NCBI RefSeq assembly: GCF_015477355.1
Contig: NZ_JADLRJ010000008.1
Coordinates: 248,001 to 312,000 of the forward strand
Direction of reading: 5' to 3'
Source of the DNA: Nocardia blacklockiae
GTDB taxonomy: Bacteria > Actinomycetota > Actinomycetes > Mycobacteriales > Mycobacteriaceae
DNA length: 64,000 nucleotides
Both the position numbers and the translations under genes were made by a program. The notes below the pieces were generated by a model. It saw only the letters and a program-made list of their open reading frames with translations, ran no database searches and was not told the origin of the DNA. This document shows, in pieces, positions 56,254 to 64,000 of the stretch; the stretch's first letter is position 1; each line of letters begins with the position of its first letter.

Positions 56254-57747
56254 GTGAGCACGCTGACGCGCAATCACGACATCGAGCATTGGGATGCCGA
56301 GGACGTCGAGGCATGGGAGGCGGGCGGCAAGAATGTCGCCCGCCGGAACCTGGTCTGGTCGGTGTTCGCCGAGCACATCGGGTTCTCGGTGTGGTCGATC
56401 TGGTCGGTGATGGTGCTGTTCATGCCCGCCGACGTGTTCCACATCGACACCGCGGGCAAGTTCTTCCTCGGCGCGGTCCCGACGCTGGTCGGCGGCGTGC
56501 TGCGGATTCCCTACACCGTGGCCACGGCCAAGTTCGGCGGCCGCAACTGGACCATCTTCTCCGCGCTCGCGCTGCTGGTGCCGGTGCTGCTGACGCTGTA
56601 CTTCATCAACCAGCCCGGCACCTCGTACACGACATTCCTGATCGTGGCGGCGTTCGCGGGCCTGGGCGGCGGCAACTTCGCCTCCTCGATGGCCAATATC
56701 AACGTCTTCTACCCGCAGCGGCTCAAGGGCTGGGCGCTGGGCCTCAACGCGGGCGGCGGCAATGTCGGCGTCCCGGTGATCCAGTTGATCGGCCTGGCCG
56801 TCATCGCCACGCTGGGCAACGCCTACGGGCACGCCTCGGTCGTCTGCCTGGTGTACCTGGCGCTGGTGGTGACCGCGGCCACCGGCGCGGCGCTCTACAT
56901 GGACAACGTGCGCAACCAGAAGGCCGACTACTCCTACATGATCACGGCGCTGAAGGTGCCGCAGTCGTGGGCGATCGCGTTCCTCTACATCGGCACGTTC
57001 GGCTCGTTCATCGGCTACAGCTTCGCCTTCGGGCAGGTGTTGCAGGTCAGCTTCGTGGCCGGGGGCGGCAAGCCCGCCGAGGCGGCGCTGCACGCCGCGC
57101 AGATCGCGTTCATCGGCCCGCTGCTCGGCTCGATCACCCGGCCCTACGGCGGCAAGTGGGCCGACCGGTTCGGCGGCAGCCGGGTCACCCTGTACAGCTT
57201 CGGCGCCATGACGCTCGCCACCCTCGCGGTCGCGGTCGCCAGCGCGGTCGCCGACGGCAACAACCACGTGCCCACCGGCGCGGTGATGGCGGCCATGGTG
57301 ATCGGCTTCATCGCCCTGTTCGTGGTGTCGGGCATCGGCAACGGCGCGGTCACCAAGATCATCCCGTCCGTGTTCGACGCGAAATCCCGCAGCCTGCAAG
57401 CAGATTCGGCCACTCGGGCGGCCTGGTCGCAGAACACCTCGGGTGCGCTGATCGGTTTCGTCGGCGCGGTCGGCGCGCTCGGCGGCGTCGGCATCAACCT
57501 GGTGCTGCGCTCCTCCTACGCCTCCACCAAGTCCGCCACCACCGCCTTCTGGGTGTTCATGGTCTTCTACCTGGTCTGCGCCGCGGTGTGCTGGGCGGTG
57601 TTCCTGCGCCGGCCGAGCGCCCGCCGCCGCCCGGAGCCGGATGTGGTCGTGGAGGCCGAGACCTTCGTGCTCGAGGCCGAGCTCGAATCCGAAAACCACT
57701 TGTCCGGCAACGCATCCCCGTCCACCAACCGTCGGCCCGGGGCCTGA
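56254..57747 (+). CDS. narK: Nitrate/nitrite transporter NarK family (second copy)
   Basis: A 497-residue MFS transporter with 12 helices, first gene of the nitrite-reductase operon. N-terminal DAEDVEAWEAGGKNVARRN; nitrate signatures GLGGGNFASSMANINVFYPQ (about 142-161) and GIGNGAVTKIIPSVF (about 362-376). A 45-residue acidic tail (EAETFVLEAELESENH) is absent from the other copy. GTG at 56254 follows GGAGG at 6 bp; the 56176 frame start would lie in the control region. nirB begins 23 bp after its stop. Confidence 0.92.
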   Translation: MSTLTRNHDIEHWDAEDVEAWEAGGKNVARRNLVWSVFAEHIGFSVWSIWSVMVLFMPADVFHIDTAGKFFLGAVPTLVGGVLRIPYTVATAKFGGRNWTIFSALALLVPVLLTLYFINQPGTSYTTFLIVAAFAGLGGGNFASSMANINVFYPQRLKGWALGLNAGGGNVGVPVIQLIGLAVIATLGNAYGHASVVCLVYLALVVTAATGAALYMDNVRNQKADYSYMITALKVPQSWAIAFLYIGTFGSFIGYSFAFGQVLQVSFVAGGGKPAEAALHAAQIAFIGPLLGSITRPYGGKWADRFGGSRVTLYSFGAMTLATLAVAVASAVADGNNHVPTGAVMAAMVIGFIALFVVSGIGNGAVTKIIPSVFDAKSRSLQADSATRAAWSQNTSGALIGFVGAVGALGGVGINLVLRSSYASTKSATTAFWVFMVFYLVCAAVCWAVFLRRPSARRRPEPDVVVEAETFVLEAELESENHLSGNASPSTNRRPGA

Positions 57748-57770
57748 CGAGAACCACTCGGAGGACAGAC

Positions 57771-60350
57771 ATGAACCCCACTGTGGAACCCACCCAGCGC
57801 AAGACCGTGGTGGTCGTCGGTCACGGCATGGTCGGCCACCGGTTCGTCGAGGCCCTGCGCTCGCGCGACACCGACGGCCGCTGGCAGGTCGTGATCCTCA
57901 GCGAGGAGCCGCGCCCGGCCTACGACCGCGTCGGCCTGTCGTCGTACGTCGGCGCCTGGGACGCGAGCGCGCTGGCGCTGCCCGGCAACGAGTACGCCGG
58001 TGACGCTCTGGTCGATCTGCGGCTCGGTGTCTCCGCCGAGGCCGTGGACCGCGCCGCCCGCAAGGTCACCACCTCCACCGGCGACGTGATCGGTTACGAC
58101 GCACTGGTTCTCGCGACCGGGTCGTACGCCTTCGTGCCGCCGGTGCCGGGCCACGACCGGCCGGAGTGCTTCGTCTACCGCACCATCGAGGATCTCGACG
58201 GCATCCGCGCGGCGGCGGAAGCGGCCGGGGAGGGCGCGGTCGGCGTCGTGGTCGGCGGCGGACTGCTGGGTCTCGAGGCCGCGAACGCGTTGCGGCTCAT
58301 GGGAATCACGCCGCACGTGGTCGAATTCGCGCCGCGGCTGATGCCCGTGCAGGTCGACGAGGGCGGCGGCGCGATCCTGGAGCGCCTGGTCACCGATCTG
58401 GGCCTGCACGTGCACACCGGCGTCGGCACCTCCGCGATCGAGGCGGCGGAAGACGGTGCGGGACTGCAGGTCACGCTGTCGGACGAATCGACCATCGACG
58501 CCTCGCTGGTGGTGTTCTCCGCCGGCGTCCGCCCGCGCGACCAGATCGCCCGCGACGCCGGGCTCGAGGTCGGGCCGCGCGGCGGCGTCATCACCGACCT
58601 GGGCCTGCGGAGTTCCGACCCCAACATCTACGCCGTCGGCGAGGTCGCCGCCGTGGAGGGCACCTGCTACGGCCTGGTCGCCCCCGGCTACACCACCGCC
58701 GAGATCGTGGCGGACCGATTGCTCGGCGGCGCAGGCGAATTCCCCGGTGCGGACCTGTCCACCAAGCTGAAGCTGCTCGGCGTGGACGTGGCCAGCTTCG
58801 GCGACGCACACGGCACCACCGAGGGCGCGCTGTCGGTCGTGCTGCACGACGCGGCCAAGGGCACCTACGCCAAGCTGGTCATCTCCGACGACGCCAAAAC
58901 CCTGCTCGGCGGCATCCTGGTCGGCGACGCCTCGCAGTACGCGGCGCTGCGCCCGCTGGTCGGCAGCGAATTACCCGCCGAGCCCGCGGCCCTGATCTCG
59001 CCCGCCGGTGCGGAACTCGGCGCCGACGCGCTGCCCGACGACGCGCAGATCTGCTCCTGCAACAACGTCTCCAAGGGCGCCATCTGCGGCGCCATCGCGG
59101 ACGGTGCCTGCGACATCCCGGGCATCAAGAGCTGCACCTCCGCCGGAACCTCCTGCGGCGGTTGCGTTCCCATGCTCAAGAAGCTGCTGGAGCAGTCGGG
59201 CGTGGCGATGTCCAAGGCGCTGTGCGAGCACTTCGAGCAGTCGCGCGCCGAGCTGTTCCAGATCGTCCAGGTCACCGGCATCCGGACGTTCTCGGAGCTG
59301 ATCACCAAGTACGGCAAGGGAACCGGCTGCGACATCTGCAAGCCGACGGTCGCCTCCATCCTGGCCTCGACCTCGAGCGACCACATCCTCGAGGGCGAGC
59401 AGGCCGCCCTGCAGGACACCAACGACCACTTCCTGGCCAACCTGCAGAAGAACGGCACCTACTCGGTGGTGCCGCGGATGCCGGGCGGCGAGTGCACGCC
59501 GGAGCAGTTGATCGAAATCGGGCAGATCGCCAAGGATTTCGGGCTCTACGTGAAGGTCACCGGCGGCCAGCGCATCGACCTGTTCGGTGCGCGGGTCGAG
59601 CAGCTGCCGAAGATCTGGCAGCGCCTCGTCGATGTCGGCATGGAGTCCGGGCACGCCTACGGCAAGTCGCTGCGCACGGTGAAGAGCTGCGTCGGATCCA
59701 CCTGGTGCCGCTACGGGCAGCAGGACTCGGTCGGCATGGCGGTGCTGCTGGAGAAGCGGTATCGCGGGCTGCGGTCGCCGCACAAGCTGAAGCTGGCCGT
59801 GTCCGGGTGCGCTCGCGAATGCGCGGAGGCGCGCGGCAAGGACGTCGGCGTCATCGCCACCGAGAACGGGTGGAACCTCTACGTCGGCGGCAACGGCGGC
59901 CTCACCCCGAAGCACGCGGTGCTGCTGGCCGGCGACCTCGACGACGAGACGCTGATCAAGTACATCGACCGGTACCTGATGTTCTACATCCGCACCGCCG
60001 ACCGGCTGCAGCGCACCGCGCCCTGGCAGGAGGCGCTCGAGGGCGGCATCGAGCATGTCAAGCAGGTGGTGTGCGAGGACTCGCTCGGCATCGCCGACGA
60101 GCTGGAGGCGGCCATGGCCAAGCACGTCGCCGGGTACAAGGACGAGTGGTCGGCGGTGCTCGAGGACCCGGAGAAGCTGTCGCGGTTCGTGTCCTTCGTC
60201 AACGCGCCGGAGGAGAGCGACCCGACCATCGGCTTCGACGACAGCGGCGAGCGTAAGGTCCCGGTGCTGCTCGGCATGCCCGAGGTGCCCGTCACCAGCG
60301 GCGTTGCGGCCCAGGCCGGCGCCGTCCAGAGCGCCACGCACGGGAAATAG
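57771..60350 (+). CDS. nirB: Nitrite reductase (NADH) large subunit NirB
   Basis: An 859-residue assimilatory nitrite reductase that reduces nitrite to ammonium with six electrons. FAD/NADH-binding segments are VVVVGHGMVGHRF (about 12) and VGVVVGGGLLGLEAANALRL (about 157). A BFD-type 2Fe-2S domain has ICSCNNVSKGAICGAI, then CTSAGTSCGGC (about 428-468). The siroheme/4Fe-4S site has SCVGSTWCRYG (C-x5-C, about 642) and SGCARECAEA (C-x3-C, about 683). ATG at 57771 follows GGAGG at 6 bp. The reading frame also stays open upstream through narK in the wrong frame; this is not part of the gene. Confidence 0.97.
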   Translation: MNPTVEPTQRKTVVVVGHGMVGHRFVEALRSRDTDGRWQVVILSEEPRPAYDRVGLSSYVGAWDASALALPGNEYAGDALVDLRLGVSAEAVDRAARKVTTSTGDVIGYDALVLATGSYAFVPPVPGHDRPECFVYRTIEDLDGIRAAAEAAGEGAVGVVVGGGLLGLEAANALRLMGITPHVVEFAPRLMPVQVDEGGGAILERLVTDLGLHVHTGVGTSAIEAAEDGAGLQVTLSDESTIDASLVVFSAGVRPRDQIARDAGLEVGPRGGVITDLGLRSSDPNIYAVGEVAAVEGTCYGLVAPGYTTAEIVADRLLGGAGEFPGADLSTKLKLLGVDVASFGDAHGTTEGALSVVLHDAAKGTYAKLVISDDAKTLLGGILVGDASQYAALRPLVGSELPAEPAALISPAGAELGADALPDDAQICSCNNVSKGAICGAIADGACDIPGIKSCTSAGTSCGGCVPMLKKLLEQSGVAMSKALCEHFEQSRAELFQIVQVTGIRTFSELITKYGKGTGCDICKPTVASILASTSSDHILEGEQAALQDTNDHFLANLQKNGTYSVVPRMPGGECTPEQLIEIGQIAKDFGLYVKVTGGQRIDLFGARVEQLPKIWQRLVDVGMESGHAYGKSLRTVKSCVGSTWCRYGQQDSVGMAVLLEKRYRGLRSPHKLKLAVSGCARECAEARGKDVGVIATENGWNLYVGGNGGLTPKHAVLLAGDLDDETLIKYIDRYLMFYIRTADRLQRTAPWQEALEGGIEHVKQVVCEDSLGIADELEAAMAKHVAGYKDEWSAVLEDPEKLSRFVSFVNAPEESDPTIGFDDSGERKVPVLLGMPEVPVTSGVAAQAGAVQSATHGK

Positions 60351-60415
60351 GCGCGTAATCGCCCGGAAACAGGGCGCCGGTACCAATGGGTAGGGCGTTC
60401 GGAGGAGAGTTACCG

Positions 60416-60811
60416 ATGACCGTGATCGACACACCCGGCATTGCTCAGGTCACCACCGCTGGTTGGACCTCGGCCTGCCGGCTGGACTATCTGATTCCCG
60501 GCCGCGGCGTCGCGGTGCTGCTGCGCGGTGGCCGCCAAGCCGCGCTGTTCCTGCTGCCGGACGGCTCGCTGTACGCCGTCGGCAACATCGATCCGTTCGG
60601 GCGGGCCGCGGTGATGTCGCGCGGCATCGTCGGCGATCGCGGCGGCGTGCCCGTGGTGGCGTCGCCGCTGCTCAAGCAGGCGTTCTCGCTGATCGACGGG
60701 CACTGCCTGGACGACGAGTCGACGGGCCTGCCGGTGTACGCCGTGCGCGTGGTCGACGGCATCGTCGAGGTGTCCAACGAGCCCGTGGGTTGTCCCGAGG
60801 ACTCCGCATGA
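60416..60811 (+). CDS. nirD: Nitrite reductase small subunit NirD
   Basis: A 131-residue Rieske-fold protein without Rieske Cys/His ligands, as expected for NirD. Segments are SACRLDYLIPGRGVAVLLRG, FLLPDGSLYAVGNIDPFGRA and GVPVVASPLLKQAFSLIDGH. It stabilises NirB. ATG at 60416 follows GGAGGAG (about 8 bp). Its stop overlaps the next gene (ATGA). Confidence 0.95.
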   Translation: MTVIDTPGIAQVTTAGWTSACRLDYLIPGRGVAVLLRGGRQAALFLLPDGSLYAVGNIDPFGRAAVMSRGIVGDRGGVPVVASPLLKQAFSLIDGHCLDDESTGLPVYAVRVVDGIVEVSNEPVGCPEDSA

Positions 60812-62034
60812 GCAGTGATCTCACCGGTAATGCCGCCTGCCTGGAGGGTTTCACCATCGGTGTCACCGCCGCGCGGCGCGCCGACGAACTGGCCACGCTG
60901 CTGACCCGGCGCGGGGCGAACATCATGTCCGCTCCCGCGATCCGGATCATTCCGCTGGCTGACGACAACGAACTGGAGCGGGTGACCCGGCAGCTGGTCA
61001 CCGACCCGCCGCAGGTCGCCGTCGCTACCACCGGCATCGGTTTCCGCGGCTGGATGGAAGCCGCGGAAGGGTGGGGCCTGGCCGAGGATCTGCGCACGAC
61101 GCTGGGCTCCACCCGCCTGCTGGCGCGCGGCCCGAAGGCCAAGGGCGCCATCCGCGCCGCGGAGTTGCGCGAGGAGTGGTCCCCGGCCTCGGAGTCCTCG
61201 GCGGAGGTGCTCGACCACCTGCTCGCCGAGGGCGTCGAAGGCATCCGGATCGCGGTGCAGCTGCACGGCGCGACCACCGAATGGGAGCCCGTGCCCGACT
61301 TCTGCGAGGTCTTGCGCTGTGCCGGAGCCGATGTCGTGCCGGTGCCGGTGTATCGCTGGATCCCGCCGCAGGATCCGACGGCGATGGACCGGATGATCGA
61401 GGCCATCGTCACCTCGGCGCTGGACTGCGTCACCTTCACCAGCGCGCCGGCCGTGGCGTCGACGCTCATGCGCGCCAAGGAAACCGGGCTGCTGGAAGCG
61501 GTGCTGCACGCCTTCCGCTCGCGGGTGCTGCCCGCGTGCGTCGGGCCGATCACCGCAGCGCCGCTGGAGGAGCTGGGCGTGGCCACCACCATGCCCGGCC
61601 GGGCGCGACTGGGCGCGCTGGCCCGGCACGTCGCCGAGGAATTGCCCCGGCGCGCCAACCGGATTCACGCCGCGGGGCACATTCTCAGCGTGCGGGGCGG
61701 GTGCGTGGTGGTCGACGGCCAGGTGCGGCAGCTGGCGCCCGCGCCGATGGCGCTGATGCGAGCCCTGGCGCGACAGCCCGGACGGGTGGTGTCGCGCGAA
61801 GATCTGCTGGCGGCCCTGCCCGGCGGCGGCGACGACACCCACGCGGTGGAGACCGGCATCGCCCGGCTGCGCGCGGGCCTCGGCACCCCGAAAGCCATTC
61901 AGACCGTGGTGAAGCGGGGCTACCGCTTGGCACTCGACCCCGCCGAATGCATCGACAACAACCCCCGCCCGCCCGTCGGCTACGGCCCGTCGCTGCGCCC
62001 GCAGCGGCCCACGCCCATGGCGGGAGTGTGGTGA
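60808..62034 (+). CDS. Uroporphyrinogen-III synthase-like protein fused to a winged-helix domain
   Basis: A 408-residue protein like M. tuberculosis Rv0260c. Residues 1-270 resemble HemD (GFTIGVTAARRADELATLL, VTFTSAPAVASTLMRAKE, LPACVGPITAAPLEELGV), which cyclises hydroxymethylbilane. Residues 285-385 are an OmpR/PhoB-type winged helix with MALMRALARQPGRVVSREDL and AVETGIARLRAGLGTP, IQTVVKRGYRLAL, without a receiver domain. It could be an enzyme for siroheme, a regulator, or both. It overlaps nirD and the chelatase gene by 4 bp each. Confidence 0.9.
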   Translation: MSSDLTGNAACLEGFTIGVTAARRADELATLLTRRGANIMSAPAIRIIPLADDNELERVTRQLVTDPPQVAVATTGIGFRGWMEAAEGWGLAEDLRTTLGSTRLLARGPKAKGAIRAAELREEWSPASESSAEVLDHLLAEGVEGIRIAVQLHGATTEWEPVPDFCEVLRCAGADVVPVPVYRWIPPQDPTAMDRMIEAIVTSALDCVTFTSAPAVASTLMRAKETGLLEAVLHAFRSRVLPACVGPITAAPLEELGVATTMPGRARLGALARHVAEELPRRANRIHAAGHILSVRGGCVVVDGQVRQLAPAPMALMRALARQPGRVVSREDLLAALPGGGDDTHAVETGIARLRAGLGTPKAIQTVVKRGYRLALDPAECIDNNPRPPVGYGPSLRPQRPTPMAGVW

Positions 62035-62747
62035 CCGATCCCGCCCTGGTGCTGGTCGCCCACGGCACCAGGAGTTCGCGGGGCGTGCAGATGATCGCCG
62101 ATTTGGCAGAGGCGGTGTCGCGGGAGTTGGGGGCGGGTGTGCCCGAGCCCGTGGTGCGTACGGCGTTCGTGGACGTGCTCGGGCCTTCCCCCGCAGAGGT
62201 GCTGCGCGACCTCGGTTCCGTTCCGGTCGTGGTGGTTCCGGCGTTCCTGGCGTCCGGATACCACGTGTATCAAGACGTGCCGCGCGAGGTCGCCGAGAGC
62301 GGGCACCCGTCCGTCGCGGTGACCCCCGCGATGGGCCCGGAGCCGGCACTGGCTCGCATCATGCGGGTGCGGTTGCGCGCCGCGGGCTGGCGTCCCGGCG
62401 ACGCCGTGGTCTTCGCCGCCGCCGGCTCCTCCGACGCCCGCGCCCGCCACGACGTCCGCCGCGCGGCCCGGCTGCTCGGCGACGACCTCGACGCCCCGGT
62501 GCGGGTGGGCTACATCGCCACCGGCGCGCCCCGCGTACCGGAAGTCGTTGCCTCCCTCCGGGAATCGGGCGCCCGCCGAGTGTTCATCGCCTCGTATCTG
62601 CTGGCCCACGGACTCTTCCACCAACGCCTGCACGACTGCGGCGCGGACGGCGTGGCCGAGCCCATCGGCGTCCACCCCGCCGTGGTCCGCCTCCTCGTCG
62701 ACCGCTACCGCACCGCCGCCCGCGAACTCGCCCGCGCCGCAGCCTGA
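62031..62747 (+). CDS. Sirohydrochlorin chelatase (CbiX/SirB-like)
   Basis: A 238-residue protein of the CbiX family with two related halves. The first has the His of LVLVAHGTRSSRGVQMIADL (residue 11); the second has VVFAAAGSSDARARHDVRRA and IASYLLAHGLFHQRLHDCGA. It would insert iron into sirohydrochlorin to finish siroheme for NirB, or cobalt for cobalamin; the operon favours iron. GTG start overlaps the preceding stop (GTGA). The Rv0259c counterpart has the same neighbours. Confidence 0.88.
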   Translation: MTDPALVLVAHGTRSSRGVQMIADLAEAVSRELGAGVPEPVVRTAFVDVLGPSPAEVLRDLGSVPVVVVPAFLASGYHVYQDVPREVAESGHPSVAVTPAMGPEPALARIMRVRLRAAGWRPGDAVVFAAAGSSDARARHDVRRAARLLGDDLDAPVRVGYIATGAPRVPEVVASLRESGARRVFIASYLLAHGLFHQRLHDCGADGVAEPIGVHPAVVRLLVDRYRTAARELARAAA

Positions 62748-62761
62748 TTCACATCGCACGT

Positions 62762-62795
62762 GCTCCGGCCGCGACATCACCGCTGCGGCCGGAGC
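62762..62795 (+). terminator. Hairpin after the nitrite operon
   Basis: Perfect 11-bp arms (GCTCCGGCCGC and complement) around a 12-base loop, 15 bp past the chelatase stop. There is no T-run, but the position suits the end of the narK-nirBD operon transcript. Confidence 0.6.
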
Positions 62796-62909
62796 CGAAC
62801 TTCATGGCCCGGCCGCCGGGCGACCGTTCGAACTCGATGCCCTTCGCGGTTACGCACCGGTTAGATGCGCGAGATGTCCCGCGCCGCAGCCCGATTCGCT
62901 GACGCATAC

Positions 62910-63059
62910 CGTCAGCGGTGGGGCTGGATAGTGAGGCCGCCGGTATCACTGGTGCACCGCCTCAGTGGCAGGGCTCGGTGGTGAGGCCGCCGGTTTCTCT
63001 GGTGTACCGCGTCAGCGGCGGGGTTCGATGGTGAGGCCGCCGGTGGTGACCGTGCGGGT
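62910..63059. repeat. 50-bp tandem repeat covering the 3' end of the aldo/keto reductase gene
   Basis: Three adjacent 50-bp units begin at 62910, 62960 and 63010. All share GTGAGGCCGCCGG and a TCAG near their start. The third unit contains the aldo/keto reductase stop codon and its last 15 or so codons; the two others lie downstream. The array thus looks like tandem duplication of a gene end. Confidence 0.9.
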
Positions 63060-64000
63060 CATGTCTCGGGCCAGCATGTCGTGGGGGAAGCCGAGGGTGA
63101 TGGCGCTGGACTCGTCGAGGCGGGTTAGTTGGGTGGTGTCGAATTCGATGTCGAGCGCGCCCAGGTTGTCCTCGAGTTGGTCCGGCGTGCGGGCACCGAT
63201 GATCGGGGCGGTGACGGCGGGGTTCTGCAAGGTCCAGGCCAGGGCTACCTGGGCGGGGGTGCGGCCGAGTTCGGTCGCGACCTGCTTGACCACGTCGGTG
63301 ATCGCGAGTCCTCGTTCGGTCAACTGGTTCTGGGCCAGGGCGATGTTCTTGCGGGTGCCCTCGGGGGAGCCCACGCTCTCACCGTCGAGGTCGGCCCGGG
63401 TGTACTTGCCGGTGAGCACGCCGCTCGCCAGCGGTGACCACGGGATCACGCCCAGGCCCAGTTCGCGCGCCATCGGGATCAGGTCCCGTTCCGCGGTGCG
63501 CTCGATGAGGTTGTACTCCACCTGCAGAGCCACCAGCGGCGACCAGCCACGCAGGTCGGCGATGGCCTGCATGCGCGAGACCTGCCAGGCCGGCGTATCG
63601 GAGATCGCCACGTACAGCACCTTGCCCTGGCGGACCAGATCGTCGAGCCCGCGCAGAATCTCCTCGACCGGGGTGTGGAAGTCCCAGGCGTGCAGGTACA
63701 GCAGGTCGATGTAATCGGTATTCAGTTGCCGCAGACTGGCTTCCACTGAGCCGAACATGCTCTTGCGGTGATTGCCACCGGCATTCGGGTCGCCCGGCCG
63801 CCGCTGCATCGTGTATTTCGTTGCCAGCACCAGGCTTTCGCGATTGTCGCGAGTGAACTCGCCCAGCAGCCGCTCGGAGCTGCCGTTGGTGTACATGCTG
63901 GCCGTGTCGATGAAGTTGCCGCCGCGCTCGAGGTACAGGTCGAGCAGCTTGCGCGACTCCTCGCGCTCGGCGCCCCAGCCCCAGTCGGCGCCGAAGGTCA
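63012..64000 (-). CDS. Aldo/keto reductase (5' end outside window)
   Basis: The C-terminal 329 residues or so are visible; the gene runs past the right edge. It is an NADPH-dependent barrel oxidoreductase of the YajO/voltage-channel beta type. The catalytic tetrad is present: Asp in FIDTASMY and Tyr in the same segment, Lys in LATKYTMQ and His in LLYLHAWDFH. The cofactor region reads IPWSPLASGVLTGKY and IGARTPDQLEDNLGAL. Substrate unknown. The last codons form one unit of a 50-bp repeat. Confidence 0.9.
   Translation of the reverse strand, partial: TFGADWGWGAEREESRKLLDLYLERGGNFIDTASMYTNGSSERLLGEFTRDNRESLVLATKYTMQRRPGDPNAGGNHRKSMFGSVEASLRQLNTDYIDLLYLHAWDFHTPVEEILRGLDDLVRQGKVLYVAISDTPAWQVSRMQAIADLRGWSPLVALQVEYNLIERTAERDLIPMARELGLGVIPWSPLASGVLTGKYTRADLDGESVGSPEGTRKNIALAQNQLTERGLAITDVVKQVATELGRTPAQVALAWTLQNPAVTAPIIGARTPDQLEDNLGALDIEFDTTQLTRLDESSAITLGFPHDMLARDMTRTVTTGGLTIEPRR

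Noticed and set aside
56289-57770. Apparent N-terminal extension of NirB by about 490 residues
   Set aside because: This is narK read in another frame. NirB has its own ATG and ribosome binding site at 57771 and then the normal length.
58166-60256. 696-codon alternative frame inside nirB
   Set aside because: Arg-rich shadow; nirB is intact in its own frame with all cofactor motifs.
62910-63059. CRISPR or attachment-site repeats
   Set aside because: Units are adjacent with no spacers, and no integrase or tRNA gene is nearby.

Overview
The window is high-GC chromosomal DNA from a mycolic-acid actinomycete, most likely Nocardia or a close relative such as Rhodococcus. The evidence is GTG-rich starts, WhiB1, a mycothiol-system sigma/anti-sigma pair, the actinobacterial ribosomal protein bL37, a HadA-HadB fusion, a FasR-type regulator, DUF3558 and EspG-like ESX proteins, and XRE/DUF397 modules. 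Much of the gene order from secA1 to the TIGR02569 gene follows, from memory, the M. tuberculosis Rv3240c-Rv3205c block. That conserved backbone is interrupted by accessory islets.

Layout. 1-1007: right end of a lasso-peptide cluster (cyclase C-terminus, RRE, B2 protease). 1098-4182: thiolase, fused HadAB dehydratase, and BluB. 4310-11158: a lipid module with two membrane desaturases, their ferredoxin reductase, a DUF6912 protein and a WS/DGAT-like protein, with a shared 19-bp operator at two promoters; a divergent Rv3235-like gene follows. 11291-14128: secA. 14.2-17.3 kb: accessory islet with a Phd/RelE-like toxin-antitoxin pair, a macrolide-type glycosyltransferase and a membrane protein. 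18.2-31.5 kb: core block with rsgA, aroA, aldehyde dehydrogenase, SRAP protein, MarR, YbaK, sigH-rshA, bL37, a biotinyl protein, pdtaS, whiB1, a lipid kinase and a GNAT. 31.5-36.7 kb: islet with DUF397/XRE, a small Cys protein, an ATPase-like protein and an orphan ESX-associated cassette (DUF3558 lipoprotein, helical protein, PPE-like protein, EspG-like protein). 36.9-37.9 kb: GNAT and phosphatase. 38.0-41.2 kb: ehuBCDA compatible-solute importer with a His-rich repeat ORF at its end. 41.4-51.9 kb: core again with an Rv3212-like propeller, rhlE, an alpha/beta hydrolase, a ferritin-like protein, DUF3107, fasR, a DUF3152 metalloprotease-like protein, moeZ and TIGR02569. 52.2-62.7 kb: nitrate/nitrite module with two NarK transporters, a GntR regulator, a CynX-type transporter, nirB, nirD, a HemD-winged-helix protein and sirohydrochlorin chelatase. 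63.0-64.0 kb: partial aldo/keto reductase.

How the genes work together. The nitrogen module is self-contained: NarK imports nitrate or nitrite, NirBD reduces nitrite to ammonium, and the HemD-like and SirB-like proteins help make the siroheme that NirB needs. A near-consensus GlnR box lies upstream. The desaturase module pairs an electron-transfer protein with two acyl desaturases under what looks like one repressor. sigH-rshA carries an autoregulatory-type promoter and two possible translation starts, as in the SigR/SigR-prime system of Streptomyces.

The most unusual features are non-coding or small: four tandem-repeat arrays at gene 3' ends (21, 33, about 47 and 50 bp periods), a His-rich heptapeptide ORF made by one of them, apparent CTG starts for rsgA and rhlE, several probable leaderless promoters, and the truncated lasso-peptide cluster at the left edge. 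No tRNA, rRNA, insertion sequence or CRISPR array was seen.
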